From the NCBI RefSeq assembly GCF_020424085.1, contig NZ_CP080203.1, forward strand, positions 992,001 to 1,056,000: a stretch of 64,000 nt of DNA. Direction: 5' to 3'. The notes under the pieces are model-generated. The model did no database searches, had not been told where the DNA came from, and saw only the letters and a program-made list of their open reading frames with translations. The position numbers and the translations under genes were made by a program. Below are positions 51,031-60,462 of the stretch, in pieces. Within the stretch, counting starts at the first letter, position 1. The number at the start of each line of letters is the position of its first letter. Origin of the DNA: Mycetocola spongiae. GTDB taxonomy: Bacteria > Actinomycetota > Actinomycetes > Actinomycetales > Microbacteriaceae.

Positions 51031-52481
51031 TAGGCGCCGATCCCCGCCGTGATGCCCCAGACCAGCCAGGTCAGGGCAAAACCGGCCAGGCCCAGCAGCG
51101 TGGTCAGCACCGTCCAGGTGCGCAGACCATCGGCCACCGTGAGCCCCAGATAGCGGGTGACCACCCAGAAACCGGCATCGGTCACATGCGAGAGGCCCAG
51201 CGAGCCAAAGCCCACCGCCACCGTGATCAGCGCGATCTGCAGGGCACTAAAGTCCCCGCCAAGAACCGCGGCCGAAAGCAAACCACCCGTGGTCACGATC
51301 GCCACGGTGGCCGAACCCTGCGCCGCACGCAGCACAAGCGACACCACAAAACCGAGCAGGATCAGCGGCACACCCAGGCCGTCCAGGGCCTCGGCAAGCG
51401 CCCCACCGATACCGCTGGACTGCAGTACCTGACCAAAGATGCCACCGCCGGCCACCACCAGCAGGATCGACGCGATCGGCGGCATGGCCGTCTCAAACGC
51501 CTCATTGGTGCGGTCCTTACCCCAGCCGCGACGAACCGCGAGCGTGAAATAGGCGATGGCCACGGCCACCAGCAGCGCAAATACCGGCGTGCCAATAAAC
51601 ACAAACAGGCCGTGGGCAAACGTGCCCTCCTCGATCATGAGGGAGCCGACGGTACCCACCAGGATCTGCACGATCGGGATCGCCACGAGGGCAATGATCA
51701 GGCCCGCGCGCGGCGGAGCCATCACGTTACCGTTTTTATCGGTGGTGGTGATCACCGTGCTGCCCTGACCAAGCTCCGCGATCTGCGCGGCCACCGAGGG
51801 CGAGAGCGCATATTCGCGGCGGTTCATGATGCTCGCGATCCAGTAGCACAGGAAGCCCAGGACGATACAGATCGGCAGGGCCACCAGGGTTACCAGCCCA
51901 ATATCGGCTCCGAAGATTCCGGCGCCGGCCACGATGCCCGGGTGCGGCGGCATAACCACGTGCACCGTGAGCATGATGCCCACCATGGGCAGCCCAAATT
52001 TGATCGGGTGGAAACCGTTGACCTTGGAGAAGGCATAGATGATGGGGACCAATACGATCACGCCCACCTCAAAAAACACGGGAATCGCCACGAGGAACGC
52101 CACGATCGTCAGCGCGATGGCCACCCGCTTGGGTCCAAGCAGATCGGTGAAGTGATCGGCGAGCGATTGCACTCCCCCGCTCAGCTCGATCAGGCGGCCG
52201 AGGATCGCCCCGAGCGCGATGATCAGCGCCACCTTGGTCATGGTGGAGCCCACGCCCTGACCCACCAGGGTGAAGATATCACCGAGCGGAATCCGCGTGG
52301 CAATGGCCACCACGATGCTCACCACCAGCAGCGCAATAAACGCGTGGATACGGAATTTAATGATCAGCAGCAGGAGCAGGGCGATACCCAGCGCGGCAAT
52401 GATCAGCAGCAGCGGGGTGCTGAGCTCCACCGCGGGACCGATGGCATCGGTGGCGGCGGCAAAACGAGCCAGAACAGACAT
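51030..52481 (-). CDS. GntP-family gluconate/sugar-acid permease
   Basis: The 483-residue membrane protein has about 12 to 14 helices and GntP signatures such as FKVNGFHPIKFGLPMVGIML-like and VVMPPHPGIVAGAGIFGADI. GntP proteins are proton symporters for gluconate and related sugar acids. It follows the dehydrogenase gene by 23 bp and overlaps the aldolase start, so it supplies the substrate for this operon. Confidence 0.9.
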   Translation of the reverse strand: MSVLARFAAATDAIGPAVELSTPLLLIIAALGIALLLLLIIKFRIHAFIALLVVSIVVAIATRIPLGDIFTLVGQGVGSTMTKVALIIALGAILGRLIELSGGVQSLADHFTDLLGPKRVAIALTIVAFLVAIPVFFEVGVIVLVPIIYAFSKVNGFHPIKFGLPMVGIMLTVHVVMPPHPGIVAGAGIFGADIGLVTLVALPICIVLGFLCYWIASIMNRREYALSPSVAAQIAELGQGSTVITTTDKNGNVMAPPRAGLIIALVAIPIVQILVGTVGSLMIEEGTFAHGLFVFIGTPVFALLVAVAIAYFTLAVRRGWGKDRTNEAFETAMPPIASILLVVAGGGIFGQVLQSSGIGGALAEALDGLGVPLILLGFVVSLVLRAAQGSATVAIVTTGGLLSAAVLGGDFSALQIALITVAVGFGSLGLSHVTDAGFWVVTRYLGLTVADGLRTWTVLTTLLGLAGFALTWLVWGITAGIGA

Positions 52482-52504
52482 CTAAATCTCTTTCGGAACC
52501 AAAA

Positions 52505-53401
52505 CTAGGAGTGCTTGCGGTGGGGTGCGGTGACACGAATCACGGCCGAGTCATCGGCGGTGGCGAGTCCCTGCGCGGCACCCAGCAGATAGGTCTGCTC
52601 GGCCGCGGCGGCGATCGGGGTGGCCAGGCCCTGCGCGCGGGCGGCCGAGGTCACGATGCCCATATCCTTCACAAAAATGTCCAGGCGGCTGAGAACCTCG
52701 GCCCCCTCGGGGTCATAGGCCTCAAGCATGCGCGGCCCGCGGTTGGCCAGCATAAACGAGCCCGCGGCACCCGCGGCCAGCGTGTTCAGCGTCTCCTCGA
52801 CGTTCAGCCCCAGCGATTCGGCGAGGGCCAGCGCCTCGGCCCCGGCGGCGATATGCACGCCACACAGCAGCTGGTTCACGGTCTTAAACGCCTGCCCATC
52901 GCCGGGGCGGTCACCGATCACGGTGAGCGTGGAGGCCAGCAGCTCCAGCACGGGGGCCGCGGCCTCGCGGGCGCGCGGGGAGGCACCCACCACGATCAGC
53001 AGGTCACCCTCGCCGGCGCGCACCGGGCCGCCACTGAGCGGCGCATCCACAAGCTCCACACCATGGGGCTCCAGGCGGGAGACCACGGAGGGGATCCCGT
53101 CCATTCCCACGGTGGAGGTGAGGATCACCACGGAACCGGGGCGCAGGCTCGCGGCGATGCCATTCTCGCCAAAAAGCACCTCGTCCAGCTGGGCGCCATT
53201 GCGCACCGCGAGCAGCACGGCGTCCACGCCGGCCACGGCCTCGGTGGCGGAGGCGCACGGAATAATTCCGTGGCCGGCGGCGAGGTCCAGGCGGGCGGCA
53301 TCGATATCAAAACCGCGCACACCGAGGGTGCTTGCGAGGCGGGTGGCCATCGGCAGACCCATCGCGCCGAGGCCGAGGACGGCAACGTTATAGTCAGACA
53401 T
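52505..53401 (-). CDS. NAD(P)-dependent 3-hydroxyisobutyrate-dehydrogenase-family enzyme
   Basis: The 298-residue enzyme has the Rossmann motif VAVLGLGAMGLPMATRL, the substrate loop DAPLSGGPVRAGEGDLLIVV and the catalytic Lys in GDGQAFKTVNQLLCG. In clusters with DUF1537 kinases such enzymes oxidise tetronates (L-threonate or D-erythronate) at C2 before phosphorylation. ATG 53401 has the ribosome binding site AGAAAGAGAAA; the frame is open further upstream inside the kinase gene. It lies between the kinase and permease genes. Confidence 0.9.
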   Translation of the reverse strand: MSDYNVAVLGLGAMGLPMATRLASTLGVRGFDIDAARLDLAAGHGIIPCASATEAVAGVDAVLLAVRNGAQLDEVLFGENGIAASLRPGSVVILTSTVGMDGIPSVVSRLEPHGVELVDAPLSGGPVRAGEGDLLIVVGASPRAREAAAPVLELLASTLTVIGDRPGDGQAFKTVNQLLCGVHIAAGAEALALAESLGLNVEETLNTLAAGAAGSFMLANRGPRMLEAYDPEGAEVLSRLDIFVKDMGIVTSAARAQGLATPIAAAAEQTYLLGAAQGLATADDSAVIRVTAPHRKHS

Positions 53402-53412
53402 GTTTTCTCTTT

Positions 53413-54921
53413 CTACGGGTTCCGGGTGGAGCTGAGGATGGAAACAACCTCGGCGAGGGAGTTGTCGTCGCCGACATTGCCGGCAAAAACGATATAGGGG
53501 ATTCCGAGGGCCGGGCCGTCCACGCTCTCCCACAGGGAAACGATTCCGGGGAGCATCGGGCCACGCACGATCGCATGCCGGATGGACAGGCCGTGGGCTG
53601 CCACATCGCTGGAGGTGATGCCCCCCTTGGCGATCACAAAGCGCGGCGGGCGCTGGGCGAGGGTGCCGCGCACCACATCCACCACGGCGGACGACACGCG
53701 GCGCGAGATTTCGAGGCTCTCGGCGGGGCTCTCGGTTTTCATCAGCAGGCGGCTGGTGTGGAAGATCACGTCTCCGGTGTTAATGCCGGCCACAACCTCC
53801 GCGATGATCTCGGCGAGATAGGCCTCCGCCTCGGCCGCGGTGGCACCGCCGTCGAGAATATCGGAACCGATCACGCGGGTCACGTCGAGCTCAATCGTGC
53901 GGGCCTCGGGGCGGTCCTCGCGCAGGCGGGCCAGCTGACGGCTGGTCAGCCCCACATGCGAGCCCACCACGATCAGCCCGCCCGGGGCGCGGTTGCGGGC
54001 ATCGGCGATGGCCGGTGCATCCTCGGCCACGGCGAAGATCTCCCCCGCGGTGAGCGGGGAGCGCGGGGCCTGGCCGATGCGGGCGCGCACAAGCGGCGGT
54101 CCCACGCGGTAGAGCAGGTTCAGGCCCGCGGCCTCGGCCTCGATCAGGCCCAGCGAGAGCAGGCGCAGGTCGTTTTCGGTGACAATATCCACCGCGATCG
54201 GGGTGGATCCGGTCACGCCGCTCAGGGCGCGCGCGATTGCCGCGGCTCCGGCCCGGATGATGCCGAGGTCCAGGACCACCACATCGGAGGCGCGGAACCG
54301 GCCGGCGGATTTTTCCTCCACATAGGAGGCCAGATCGGAGTGGCTAAAGCCAAACGTGGCGTCCCGGGCGAACTCGGTCTCGGCCACGGGCACCGGGGTG
54401 CCGTCGATGCGCATATAGTGTGTGCCGCCGATCGTGATCCGGCCGGCATCGGGGAACGCGGGCACCATGACCACGCCGTCCACGGGGGTGCCGGTGGCCG
54501 CGAGAATCTCCTCGGCCAGCACATCGGTTTCCAACGGATAGTGTCCGCGCAGGGTGGAATCGCTGCGGCTGACAAAGCCGAGGGTCAGCGGGCGCGGATA
54601 GCCCGGGGTGGCGTTCACGATCGCGGCGGCCGCGGTGGCGGCATGCACGATCTCGCGGTTGCGCTCGGCCGCGGTGTCCGGGGCCAGGCTGCGGGTATTG
54701 GTGAGGACGTAGATTGCGGGGGCATCCTGTTGCAGGGCCCAGACAAAATCCTCGGTCTCCCAGCGGGTGAGCACGGGAAGATCGGCGACCGACTGCGTGC
54801 CGGTGGGGTCGTCATCAAGCACAATCAGTACTCGTCCGGAGCGGCCGGCCTGCTCGGCCACCGCCTCCGCGGAAATTTCTACCTCACGCGGAAAGCGCGC
54901 GAGAAGTGTGGCTTCATCCAT
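53413..54921 (-). CDS. DUF1537 four-carbon acid sugar kinase
   Basis: The 502-residue kinase has the N-terminal sugar-binding motif VLIVLDDDPTGTQSVADLPV and the C-terminal nucleotide-binding motifs VIAKGGITSSDVAAHGL and GPMLPGIVSLWES. The family phosphorylates 3-oxo tetronates and related acids. It is the first gene of the operon kinase-dehydrogenase-permease-aldolase, with the ribosome binding site AAAGGAGT and a GntR-type palindrome 42 bp upstream. Confidence 0.92.
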   Translation of the reverse strand: MDEATLLARFPREVEISAEAVAEQAGRSGRVLIVLDDDPTGTQSVADLPVLTRWETEDFVWALQQDAPAIYVLTNTRSLAPDTAAERNREIVHAATAAAAIVNATPGYPRPLTLGFVSRSDSTLRGHYPLETDVLAEEILAATGTPVDGVVMVPAFPDAGRITIGGTHYMRIDGTPVPVAETEFARDATFGFSHSDLASYVEEKSAGRFRASDVVVLDLGIIRAGAAAIARALSGVTGSTPIAVDIVTENDLRLLSLGLIEAEAAGLNLLYRVGPPLVRARIGQAPRSPLTAGEIFAVAEDAPAIADARNRAPGGLIVVGSHVGLTSRQLARLREDRPEARTIELDVTRVIGSDILDGGATAAEAEAYLAEIIAEVVAGINTGDVIFHTSRLLMKTESPAESLEISRRVSSAVVDVVRGTLAQRPPRFVIAKGGITSSDVAAHGLSIRHAIVRGPMLPGIVSLWESVDGPALGIPYIVFAGNVGDDNSLAEVVSILSSTRNP

Positions 54922-54962
54922 CGTTTACTCCTTTGTACCGTCTGCCTCAACTTGCCGTCAGA

Positions 54963-54978
54963 TGTCAGCTGTCTGACA
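54963..54978. promoter_or_regulatory. Palindromic operator upstream of the DUF1537 operon
   Basis: TGTCAG-CTGT-CTGACA is a perfect inverted repeat with a 4-base centre, and an extra GTCAG lies just upstream of it. It is likely the site of the FadR-type regulator encoded at 55398. Confidence 0.55.
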
Positions 54979-55397
54979 GCTTACGGTATTTTTGTGAACA
55001 TGCGAGACGGGCCGCGTGCGGATCCCCGGCCACGCCCCCGGCGGGCCGCCGGGCCGGGGATCGGTGGTGCGCCGCGTTTGGCGGGCAGCCGCGGGCTCCA
55101 TCATCGGCGCGCGGCCGGGTGTACCCCACGGACCGCCGACCCGGGCTCGCCCCTCCGATCACGGGAGCAACACGAGCACCCCGCGCGGAATCGCCGCGGG
55201 CGGGCGGTGCCCGAATGACGCGCCCGCGCGCGGCAGCACCCGGGCCGAGCAGCACGCAAAAACCGCCGCGGTACCCGGGCAAATCATCGGGGCAGACCCG
55301 CCCCGGTGACGCACGGCCGCCACACTCCCACTCGGGCATCCCGCCGCGGAATCATGCGACACAAAAACATCTATTTTCTGCCGCGGGGCGCGCCCGG
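54979..55397. other. Intergenic region between the sugar-acid operon and its regulator
   Basis: About 420 bp without a convincing gene. Open frames here are GC-driven and out of keeping with codon use. The left end holds the operon promoter. The right end has a GC palindrome (GGGCGCGCCC) after the regulator stop, followed by a distant T-run, a weak terminator candidate. Confidence 0.45.
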
Positions 55398-56108
55398 CTA
55401 TTTCTTCGGTGGCTCCAGCACATAATGGCGCAGGTCGTCGAGAGTCTGATCCATATGCGAGTCCATCGCGAGGCGCGAGGCCTCGGCATCCCCCGCGGTA
55501 ATCGCATCCAGAATGCCCTGATGCTCGGCGATCGCATGGGACTGGATCTCCGGCACGCGCGAGGTCTGCGCGCGGCGCTCGGTGAGGATTCGGGTGAGCG
55601 GGCGGAACATCACGCCCAGGAAAACATTGCCCGAGGCGTGCAGGATCACATCGTGAAAGGCGATATCGGCGTCCACAAATTTCTGCACGTCGTTATCGGT
55701 ATGCGCGTCGCGCATCAGCGTGAGCTGCGCCCCCAGCTCCGCAAGATCGGCCTCGGTGCGGGAGAGGGCGGCGAGCGCCGCGGCCCCCGTCTCAAAGAGC
55801 CGACGCACCTCCACCAGGTGCACGGCCACATCGCTATCTCCGCTTCCGGCCACCGCATAACGCAGCACCGCGTCGATCGAGGTCCAGGTAGCCACGGGAT
55901 TCACAAAGCTGCCCCGACCCGATTCCACCCGGATCACACCCTGTGCCTGCAGCGTCTTAATGGCCTCGCGCACGGTCATCCGGCTCACCTGATGGGAGGC
56001 ACCGATCTCGGCCTCGCTTGGCAGCCCGGCATCGATGGGTAGCGTGCCCGAAATAATGCGATCCAGCAGGTCATCCACCACCACCTGAACCAGCGAAATG
56101 CGCGCCAC
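55398..56108 (-). CDS. FadR/FCD-type GntR transcriptional regulator
   Basis: The 236-residue regulator has an N-terminal winged helix (LPSEAEIGASHQVSRMTVRE then AIKTLQAQGVIRVESGRGSF) and a C-terminal FCD all-helical domain with metal-binding Asp/His positions (VRRLFETGAAALAA, DIAFHDVILHASGN, HQGILDAITAGD). It probably represses the neighbouring sugar-acid operon in the absence of its ligand. It starts two bases after the dapF stop on the same strand, so it may be transcribed with dapF. Confidence 0.92.
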   Translation of the reverse strand: MARISLVQVVVDDLLDRIISGTLPIDAGLPSEAEIGASHQVSRMTVREAIKTLQAQGVIRVESGRGSFVNPVATWTSIDAVLRYAVAGSGDSDVAVHLVEVRRLFETGAAALAALSRTEADLAELGAQLTLMRDAHTDNDVQKFVDADIAFHDVILHASGNVFLGVMFRPLTRILTERRAQTSRVPEIQSHAIAEHQGILDAITAGDAEASRLAMDSHMDQTLDDLRHYVLEPPKK

Positions 56109-56110
56109 GG

Positions 56111-57010
56111 CTAGCCCTCCCGGCGCAGGCGATCAAGGTCCACGCTGCCGGAATATACCAGCTCTGCCGGACCCGAGAGCGAGACATGCTCACCCTCCTC
56201 GGTGGGGAACATCCGCACGGCCACCACGCCGCCGGGTACCTCCACGCGCCACTGATGCGGGGCCCCGGGGCCCGCCCAGTGCCGGGTGGCGAGGGCGGCC
56301 GCGGCAATACCGGTTCCGCAGGACAGGGTCTCCCCCGAACCGCGCTCGTGCACGCGCATGCGAATCTGCCCCACACCGTCCTGCACCAGATGGGCGCGCG
56401 GAACCACCAGTTCCACATTCGCCCCCTCGGGCGGGGCCGGGTCCAGAATCGGCGCGACACTCAGATCGGCGCCCTCCAGCTCGGAGTCATCGGCGAGCGC
56501 CACCACCACATGCGGATTGCCCACGTTAATGCCGAGCCCGGGTCGGGCTACCTGCACACCGCGCGGGTGCACCAGGGGGCCGTTTTCGTCCAGGCGCCAG
56601 CGGCCCAGATCCACCGCGAAACCCTGCGCGGATACCTGAACATCGCGCACCCCGGCGCGGGTGCCGATCGCGAGGGTCTCCCCGCGCACCGGGGTGACCA
56701 GGCCGGTATCGATCAGATACTTCACAAAAACGCGGATGCCGTTGCCACACATTTCGGCGGTGGAGCCATCGGCGTTGTAATAGTCCATAAACCACTCGGC
56801 CCCGGGATCCTCGGCCAGGATGGCCTCCCCGGCGGGCAGCGATTCGGAGCGCACGGCGCGAATCAGGCCATCGGCGCCGATGCCAAAATGGCGATCACAT
56901 AGCGCGGCAATCAGGCCGGGGGTGAGCACACGCTCGCCGGCGGGATCGGTAATCAGCACAAAGTCGTTGCCGGTGCCGTGTCCCTTAGTGAAATCGAGAG
57001 TATTCGCCAT
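56111..57010 (-). CDS. dapF: Diaminopimelate epimerase
   Basis: The 299-residue enzyme converts LL- to meso-diaminopimelate for lysine and peptidoglycan synthesis. The two catalytic Cys lie in [10 protein letters not shown] and [13 protein letters not shown], and the start [20 protein letters not shown] is conserved. ATG 57010 is chosen over an upstream in-frame ATG at 57061. In related genomes miaA lies next to dapF; here about 6.6 kb separates them. Confidence 0.96.
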   Translation of the reverse strand: MANTLDFTKGHGTGNDFVLITDPAGERVLTPGLIAALCDRHFGIGADGLIRAVRSESLPAGEAILAEDPGAEWFMDYYNADGSTAEMCGNGIRVFVKYLIDTGLVTPVRGETLAIGTRAGVRDVQVSAQGFAVDLGRWRLDENGPLVHPRGVQVARPGLGINVGNPHVVVALADDSELEGADLSVAPILDPAPPEGANVELVVPRAHLVQDGVGQIRMRVHERGSGETLSCGTGIAAAALATRHWAGPGAPHQWRVEVPGGVVAVRMFPTEEGEHVSLSGPAELVYSGSVDLDRLRREG

Positions 57011-57720
57011 GTCCCCCAGTGTATGACCCCCTGCGCCCCTCCCCGAAAAGCGTCTCGACACGGCCCGTTAGATGGGAAGGCGCGTCCCTGAGTAAATGAT
57101 CCCGCCGAGGGCGTGACGACCGGCCGGTGAATTTTATCCGGGGTGCACTTTGCGACAAAAACAATGGCTCGTTATTCCCCCTGCCCACCCAAGATGCTTT
57201 TATTACGTGACGATTCACCTTTCACTGACGCAAGGGAAAACATGCCGCATATTTTCGGTCCCGCTCATGCCCCCGTGGCGGTAGTCGGCAGCGCTTTTCT
57301 TGCCACGAGTTCCCCCGCCGCGCCTGCGAGCCCAGAGAACTCCGTGACAGCTATTTCCGCCCACGTTAAACGGGTGGCACCGGACCGCGGGGACCGGATG
57401 ATTCGGATGAGGGGTGAAAACCCAAAGGCTCGTGACGCGCAGGAAGATACCCAGGACGGGGTAAACGTCCGGGGCTTGATTCAGGTTGTTTCCGCGCGCA
57501 GGAACGCGATCTCTCCCCGCGTTGCCACCCCAACCCGGGCCTGGTCCTCCGGGTTCCCTCACGCTCACCATGCGGGAACACATACGTGCTGCTTATTCAG
57601 TGCCGGTGCGCCTGCCCCGATTCTGGTGGTGGTCGATGATTCATTCAGCCGATAAGACGAGTCTCCGCAATAACGCATTCTCGAGGGTCCGCACCACACG
57701 ATAAAAGGAAGGGAAGCAAT
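57011..57720. other. Region without a confident gene
   Basis: This 710-bp stretch is visibly richer in A and T than its surroundings. A plus-strand frame from ATG 57242 (AAGGGAAAAC upstream, MPHIFGPAHAPVAVVGSAFL, stop at 57655) could encode about 137 residues, but codon use is irregular and no domain is seen. A minus-strand frame at 57215-57583 overlaps it. It may be decayed foreign DNA. Confidence 0.4.
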
Positions 57721-58113
57721 ATGTACCTGATTATTATTCTTATTGCCGGTATCTGTTTAGGGTTGCAACTCGCTCTGGCCCGGGTTCCACGGATTCGCTG
57801 GGTACCCCTGATAAGTACAACGCTATTGATACTCATCGGGGTGGTAGGTCTACAACTGCTCGACAGGCTCTCGCTGCTTTCCGCAGGCGTTTTTTTCCTA
57901 GGCGTCATCGCGGCCTCCACGCTCTATGCGGGACAGATTTGGTTTCGCATCGAGACGGAACCCAATATTCCCTATTGGGAATGGGTCGCCCGAGATTTTA
58001 CGCACCCACGCTATTCCAGAACCCTGTACTGCGAACAACAGCAACGACTTCTGGACGAGAGGAAAGCGGCTACCGGCAATACCCGGACGGTCAGGACACA
58101 CCAGATCATCTAA
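57721..58113 (+). CDS. Small membrane protein of unknown function
   Basis: The 130-residue protein has two or three hydrophobic segments in its first 75 residues (MYLIIILIAGICLGLQLALA, then VPLISTTLLILIGVVGLQLL and SAGVFFLGVIAASTL) and a hydrophilic C-terminal tail. The ribosome binding site AAGGAAGGGAAG is strong, which supports translation. I recognise no family. Codon use is less GC-biased than nearby genes, suggesting recent acquisition. It is convergent with the response regulator. Confidence 0.7.
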   Translation: MYLIIILIAGICLGLQLALARVPRIRWVPLISTTLLILIGVVGLQLLDRLSLLSAGVFFLGVIAASTLYAGQIWFRIETEPNIPYWEWVARDFTHPRYSRTLYCEQQQRLLDERKAATGNTRTVRTHQII

Positions 58114-58239
58114 ATAAGGAAGCGTCTTTCGCCAAAGAGGGTCGCGGGCCGGCCCCTCCGGTTCTCCGCCCATTTTGCTCCCAGCCTGTCGTGGGCGCAA
58201 CGTCTCCGTAGCAAAAGGCCGCCTCATTCTCCGCGCACC

Positions 58240-58971
58240 TCAGGGCCGGCGGTAGAGGATTTCGGGTCGGCCACGCTGACCATAACGATGCTCCGGGGCC
58301 AGGCTTCCGGAGCGCACGAGGTGGTCCAGATAGCGGCGCGCGGTAATCCGGGAGAGGCCACAGGCCGCGGCCACATCCAGCGCCGAGACCGCCGAGTGCT
58401 CCGGGATCGCCGCGGCCACCAGGCGGGCGGTGGGCTCGGAGAGGCCCTTGGGGAGGCGACGCTCGCGATGCAGCCCCGCCTGGATAAGCGCGTTCACATC
58501 CTCCTGGGCCAGCCGATCCGGTTCCACCGGGAGGGAGGGGGCCGCGCGGCCCTCCCGATAGGCCCCGAGCTTCTGCTCAAAAACGGTGCGGGAGAACGGC
58601 TTCACCAGATAATCGCGGATGCGCGCGGAGGCCGCCTGGGACACCGTGATCGGATCGTTGGCGGAGCTCACCACGATCACATCCACAGGGTCATCGCTGA
58701 GCCGACGCAAGCGGTGCAGGACCTCCACGCCGCTGAAATCGGGCAGGTGAATATCCAGTAGGACAAGATCCACCTCCTCGGAAAGGATGCGTTCGATGGC
58801 CTCCGCACCGCTCGCCGCGGTGGCCACCACGCTAAAGCCGCTGATCTTATCCAGGGCGCGCGCATGCATCCGGCATACCGCGGGATCATCGTCCACGATC
58901 AGCGTGCGGATCGGCGCCGGCGCGCTCCCGGGCCCGGGCTCCCCCGGGGCGGATAGCTCATTAATCATCAT
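58240..58971 (-). CDS. CitB/DcuR-family response regulator
   Basis: The 243-residue regulator has a receiver domain with acidic pair DDD (27-29), phospho-acceptor Asp73 in VLLDIHLPDFSG and Lys in DYLVKPFSR. A C-terminal DNA-binding helix-turn-helix follows (VSALDVAAACGLSRITARRY). This arrangement is typical for regulators of citrate, malate and other dicarboxylate or tricarboxylate uptake. The start overlaps the kinase gene by 11 bp. The likely target is the divergent tctCBA operon. Confidence 0.92.
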   Translation of the reverse strand: MMINELSAPGEPGPGSAPAPIRTLIVDDDPAVCRMHARALDKISGFSVVATAASGAEAIERILSEEVDLVLLDIHLPDFSGVEVLHRLRRLSDDPVDVIVVSSANDPITVSQAASARIRDYLVKPFSRTVFEQKLGAYREGRAAPSLPVEPDRLAQEDVNALIQAGLHRERRLPKGLSEPTARLVAAAIPEHSAVSALDVAAACGLSRITARRYLDHLVRSGSLAPEHRYGQRGRPEILYRRP

Positions 58972-60265
58972 GATGTTCCCCTAAAATTCGCTGCTGCGCG
59001 GGATCAACCCGCGGCAGCCAGGCCTCAAAACGCGCACCGCCTCCCGCGTCCTCACCCACCGTGATCCGGCCCGCGCGGCGCCGGATGATCGCCGCGATCA
59101 GGGCCAGCCCAATCCCGCGCGGCAGCGCCGTATCGCCGCGCTCCAGCGGCTGCTTGGTACTAAAACCGCGCTCAAAAACGCGGTCGCGCTCCCCCGGCGC
59201 GATGCCCGGGCCGCTATCGCTCACGATAATCAGGGTGCCCTCCCCCTGGCGGCTCAGCTCCACCCGCACCCAGCCTCCCGCGGGCACGGCCTCCACCGCA
59301 TTGCCCACGAGGTTGGCGATGATGGCAAGCTCGTCCTCGTCCACGATCTCGCCGGAGCCGAGCCCCTCCAGGTGCAGCGCCCCGCCGTGGGCCGAGAGCT
59401 CGCGGGCACGCCGCTCGAGCAGATGGGACAGACCCGCCACGGACATCGCATGTGGCCCGGGGGCCGATACCGGCACCTCGGAATCCACGGGTACCAGCGT
59501 GCGAATATAGTCGAGGGCCTCCGCGGATTCCTCCTCCTCCAGGAGGCCGTGGATCACATGCAGGCGGTTAATGAACTCATGGGACTGCTCGCCGAGGGCC
59601 TCGGCCAGCCGGCGCTGCACCGCCAGATCGCGGGCATCGCTCTCCAGCCGGTCGAGCCGGCGGCCGATAAACGCCGTGACCCCCGCGGCCGCCAGGATGC
59701 CAAAGACCAGCGCCGCGAGCGCCCAGGGCAGCAGCCCCGCAACACCCTCGTGCATATCCTCGGCCAGATCCGATTCCAGGATCCCCACCGAGGCGGTGCC
59801 GATCACGGTATCCCCGGCATAGACGGGAATCTTCGCGCGCAGTGTGGGCCCGATCGTGCCCACCTCGGTGCCGATGAAGCGCTCGCCCGCGAGCACGCGG
59901 GTGTGATCGGTGGATACGGTGCCGCCGATCAGCGCGGGATCGGGGTGGGTAAGCCGCACCCCGCGGTCATCCGTGATCACCACATAGTCCACGCCCGCGG
60001 CCTGCGCCACCAGATCCGCGATCTGGCGCAGCTCCTGCGCGGGATGCTCCCCCAGAATACCCTCGCGCACCGTGGGCAGCGCCGCGAGGCTCTCCGCCAC
60101 CTGCGTCACGCGCTCGGTGGTGACCTCACGAATTTGGCGCTCCTGCACGATCAGCGCCACCACCACGGTGACCAGGACACAGATCAGGACGATGCCCACC
60201 TGCACAAAAAGCAGCGCCACCCGGCTCGGACCGCGTGCGGGGATGACCGTGGAGTGCTTCTCCAT
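58961..60265 (-). CDS. CitA/DcuS-family sensor histidine kinase
   Basis: The 434-residue kinase has two membrane helices (about 16-40 and 177-200) flanking an extracytoplasmic PAS-like sensor (VDYVVITDDRGVRLTHPDP, then IPVYAGDTVIGTASVGIL) that in relatives binds citrate or C4 acids. The cytosolic part has the phospho-acceptor His229 in QSHEFINRLHVIHG, N box NLVGNAVEA and G boxes VSDSGPGI and PRGIGLALI. ATG 60265 is preceded by GGAGGGGACACGC. No cytosolic PAS domain is visible between the second membrane helix and the His, which is shorter than DcuS. Confidence 0.92.
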   Translation of the reverse strand: MEKHSTVIPARGPSRVALLFVQVGIVLICVLVTVVVALIVQERQIREVTTERVTQVAESLAALPTVREGILGEHPAQELRQIADLVAQAAGVDYVVITDDRGVRLTHPDPALIGGTVSTDHTRVLAGERFIGTEVGTIGPTLRAKIPVYAGDTVIGTASVGILESDLAEDMHEGVAGLLPWALAALVFGILAAAGVTAFIGRRLDRLESDARDLAVQRRLAEALGEQSHEFINRLHVIHGLLEEEESAEALDYIRTLVPVDSEVPVSAPGPHAMSVAGLSHLLERRARELSAHGGALHLEGLGSGEIVDEDELAIIANLVGNAVEAVPAGGWVRVELSRQGEGTLIIVSDSGPGIAPGERDRVFERGFSTKQPLERGDTALPRGIGLALIAAIIRRRAGRITVGEDAGGGARFEAWLPRVDPAQQRILGEHHDD

Positions 60266-60462
60266 GCGTGTCCCCTCCCGCCCTCGCCCATGAGTGCGTT
60301 CCCCTGCCAGGCTATCAGCGCCACACCCGGATGCGGGCCGCCCGCCGCGGTCACTTAAGACCATAAAGGCCAGAACTGGCATCGGCCCGCGTGCCCCCCA
60401 TACGGTGGGGGAAACCGCCTGGATGTGCCACAATGCCGTGGCCGCGGTGGGAAGGAAATGTG

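Noticed and set aside
53332-55218. Plus-strand frame of 628 codons over the DUF1537 gene
   Set aside because: It is a shadow of the DUF1537 kinase gene, whose motifs are clear.
54906-56042. Plus-strand frame of 378 codons over the FadR region
   Set aside because: Its second half is antisense to the FadR regulator and the first part covers the intergenic region with low-complexity Arg/Pro/Gly.
57215-57583. Minus-strand frame of 122 codons
   Set aside because: No ribosome binding site, no domain, and it overlaps another doubtful frame. Left as unassigned DNA.
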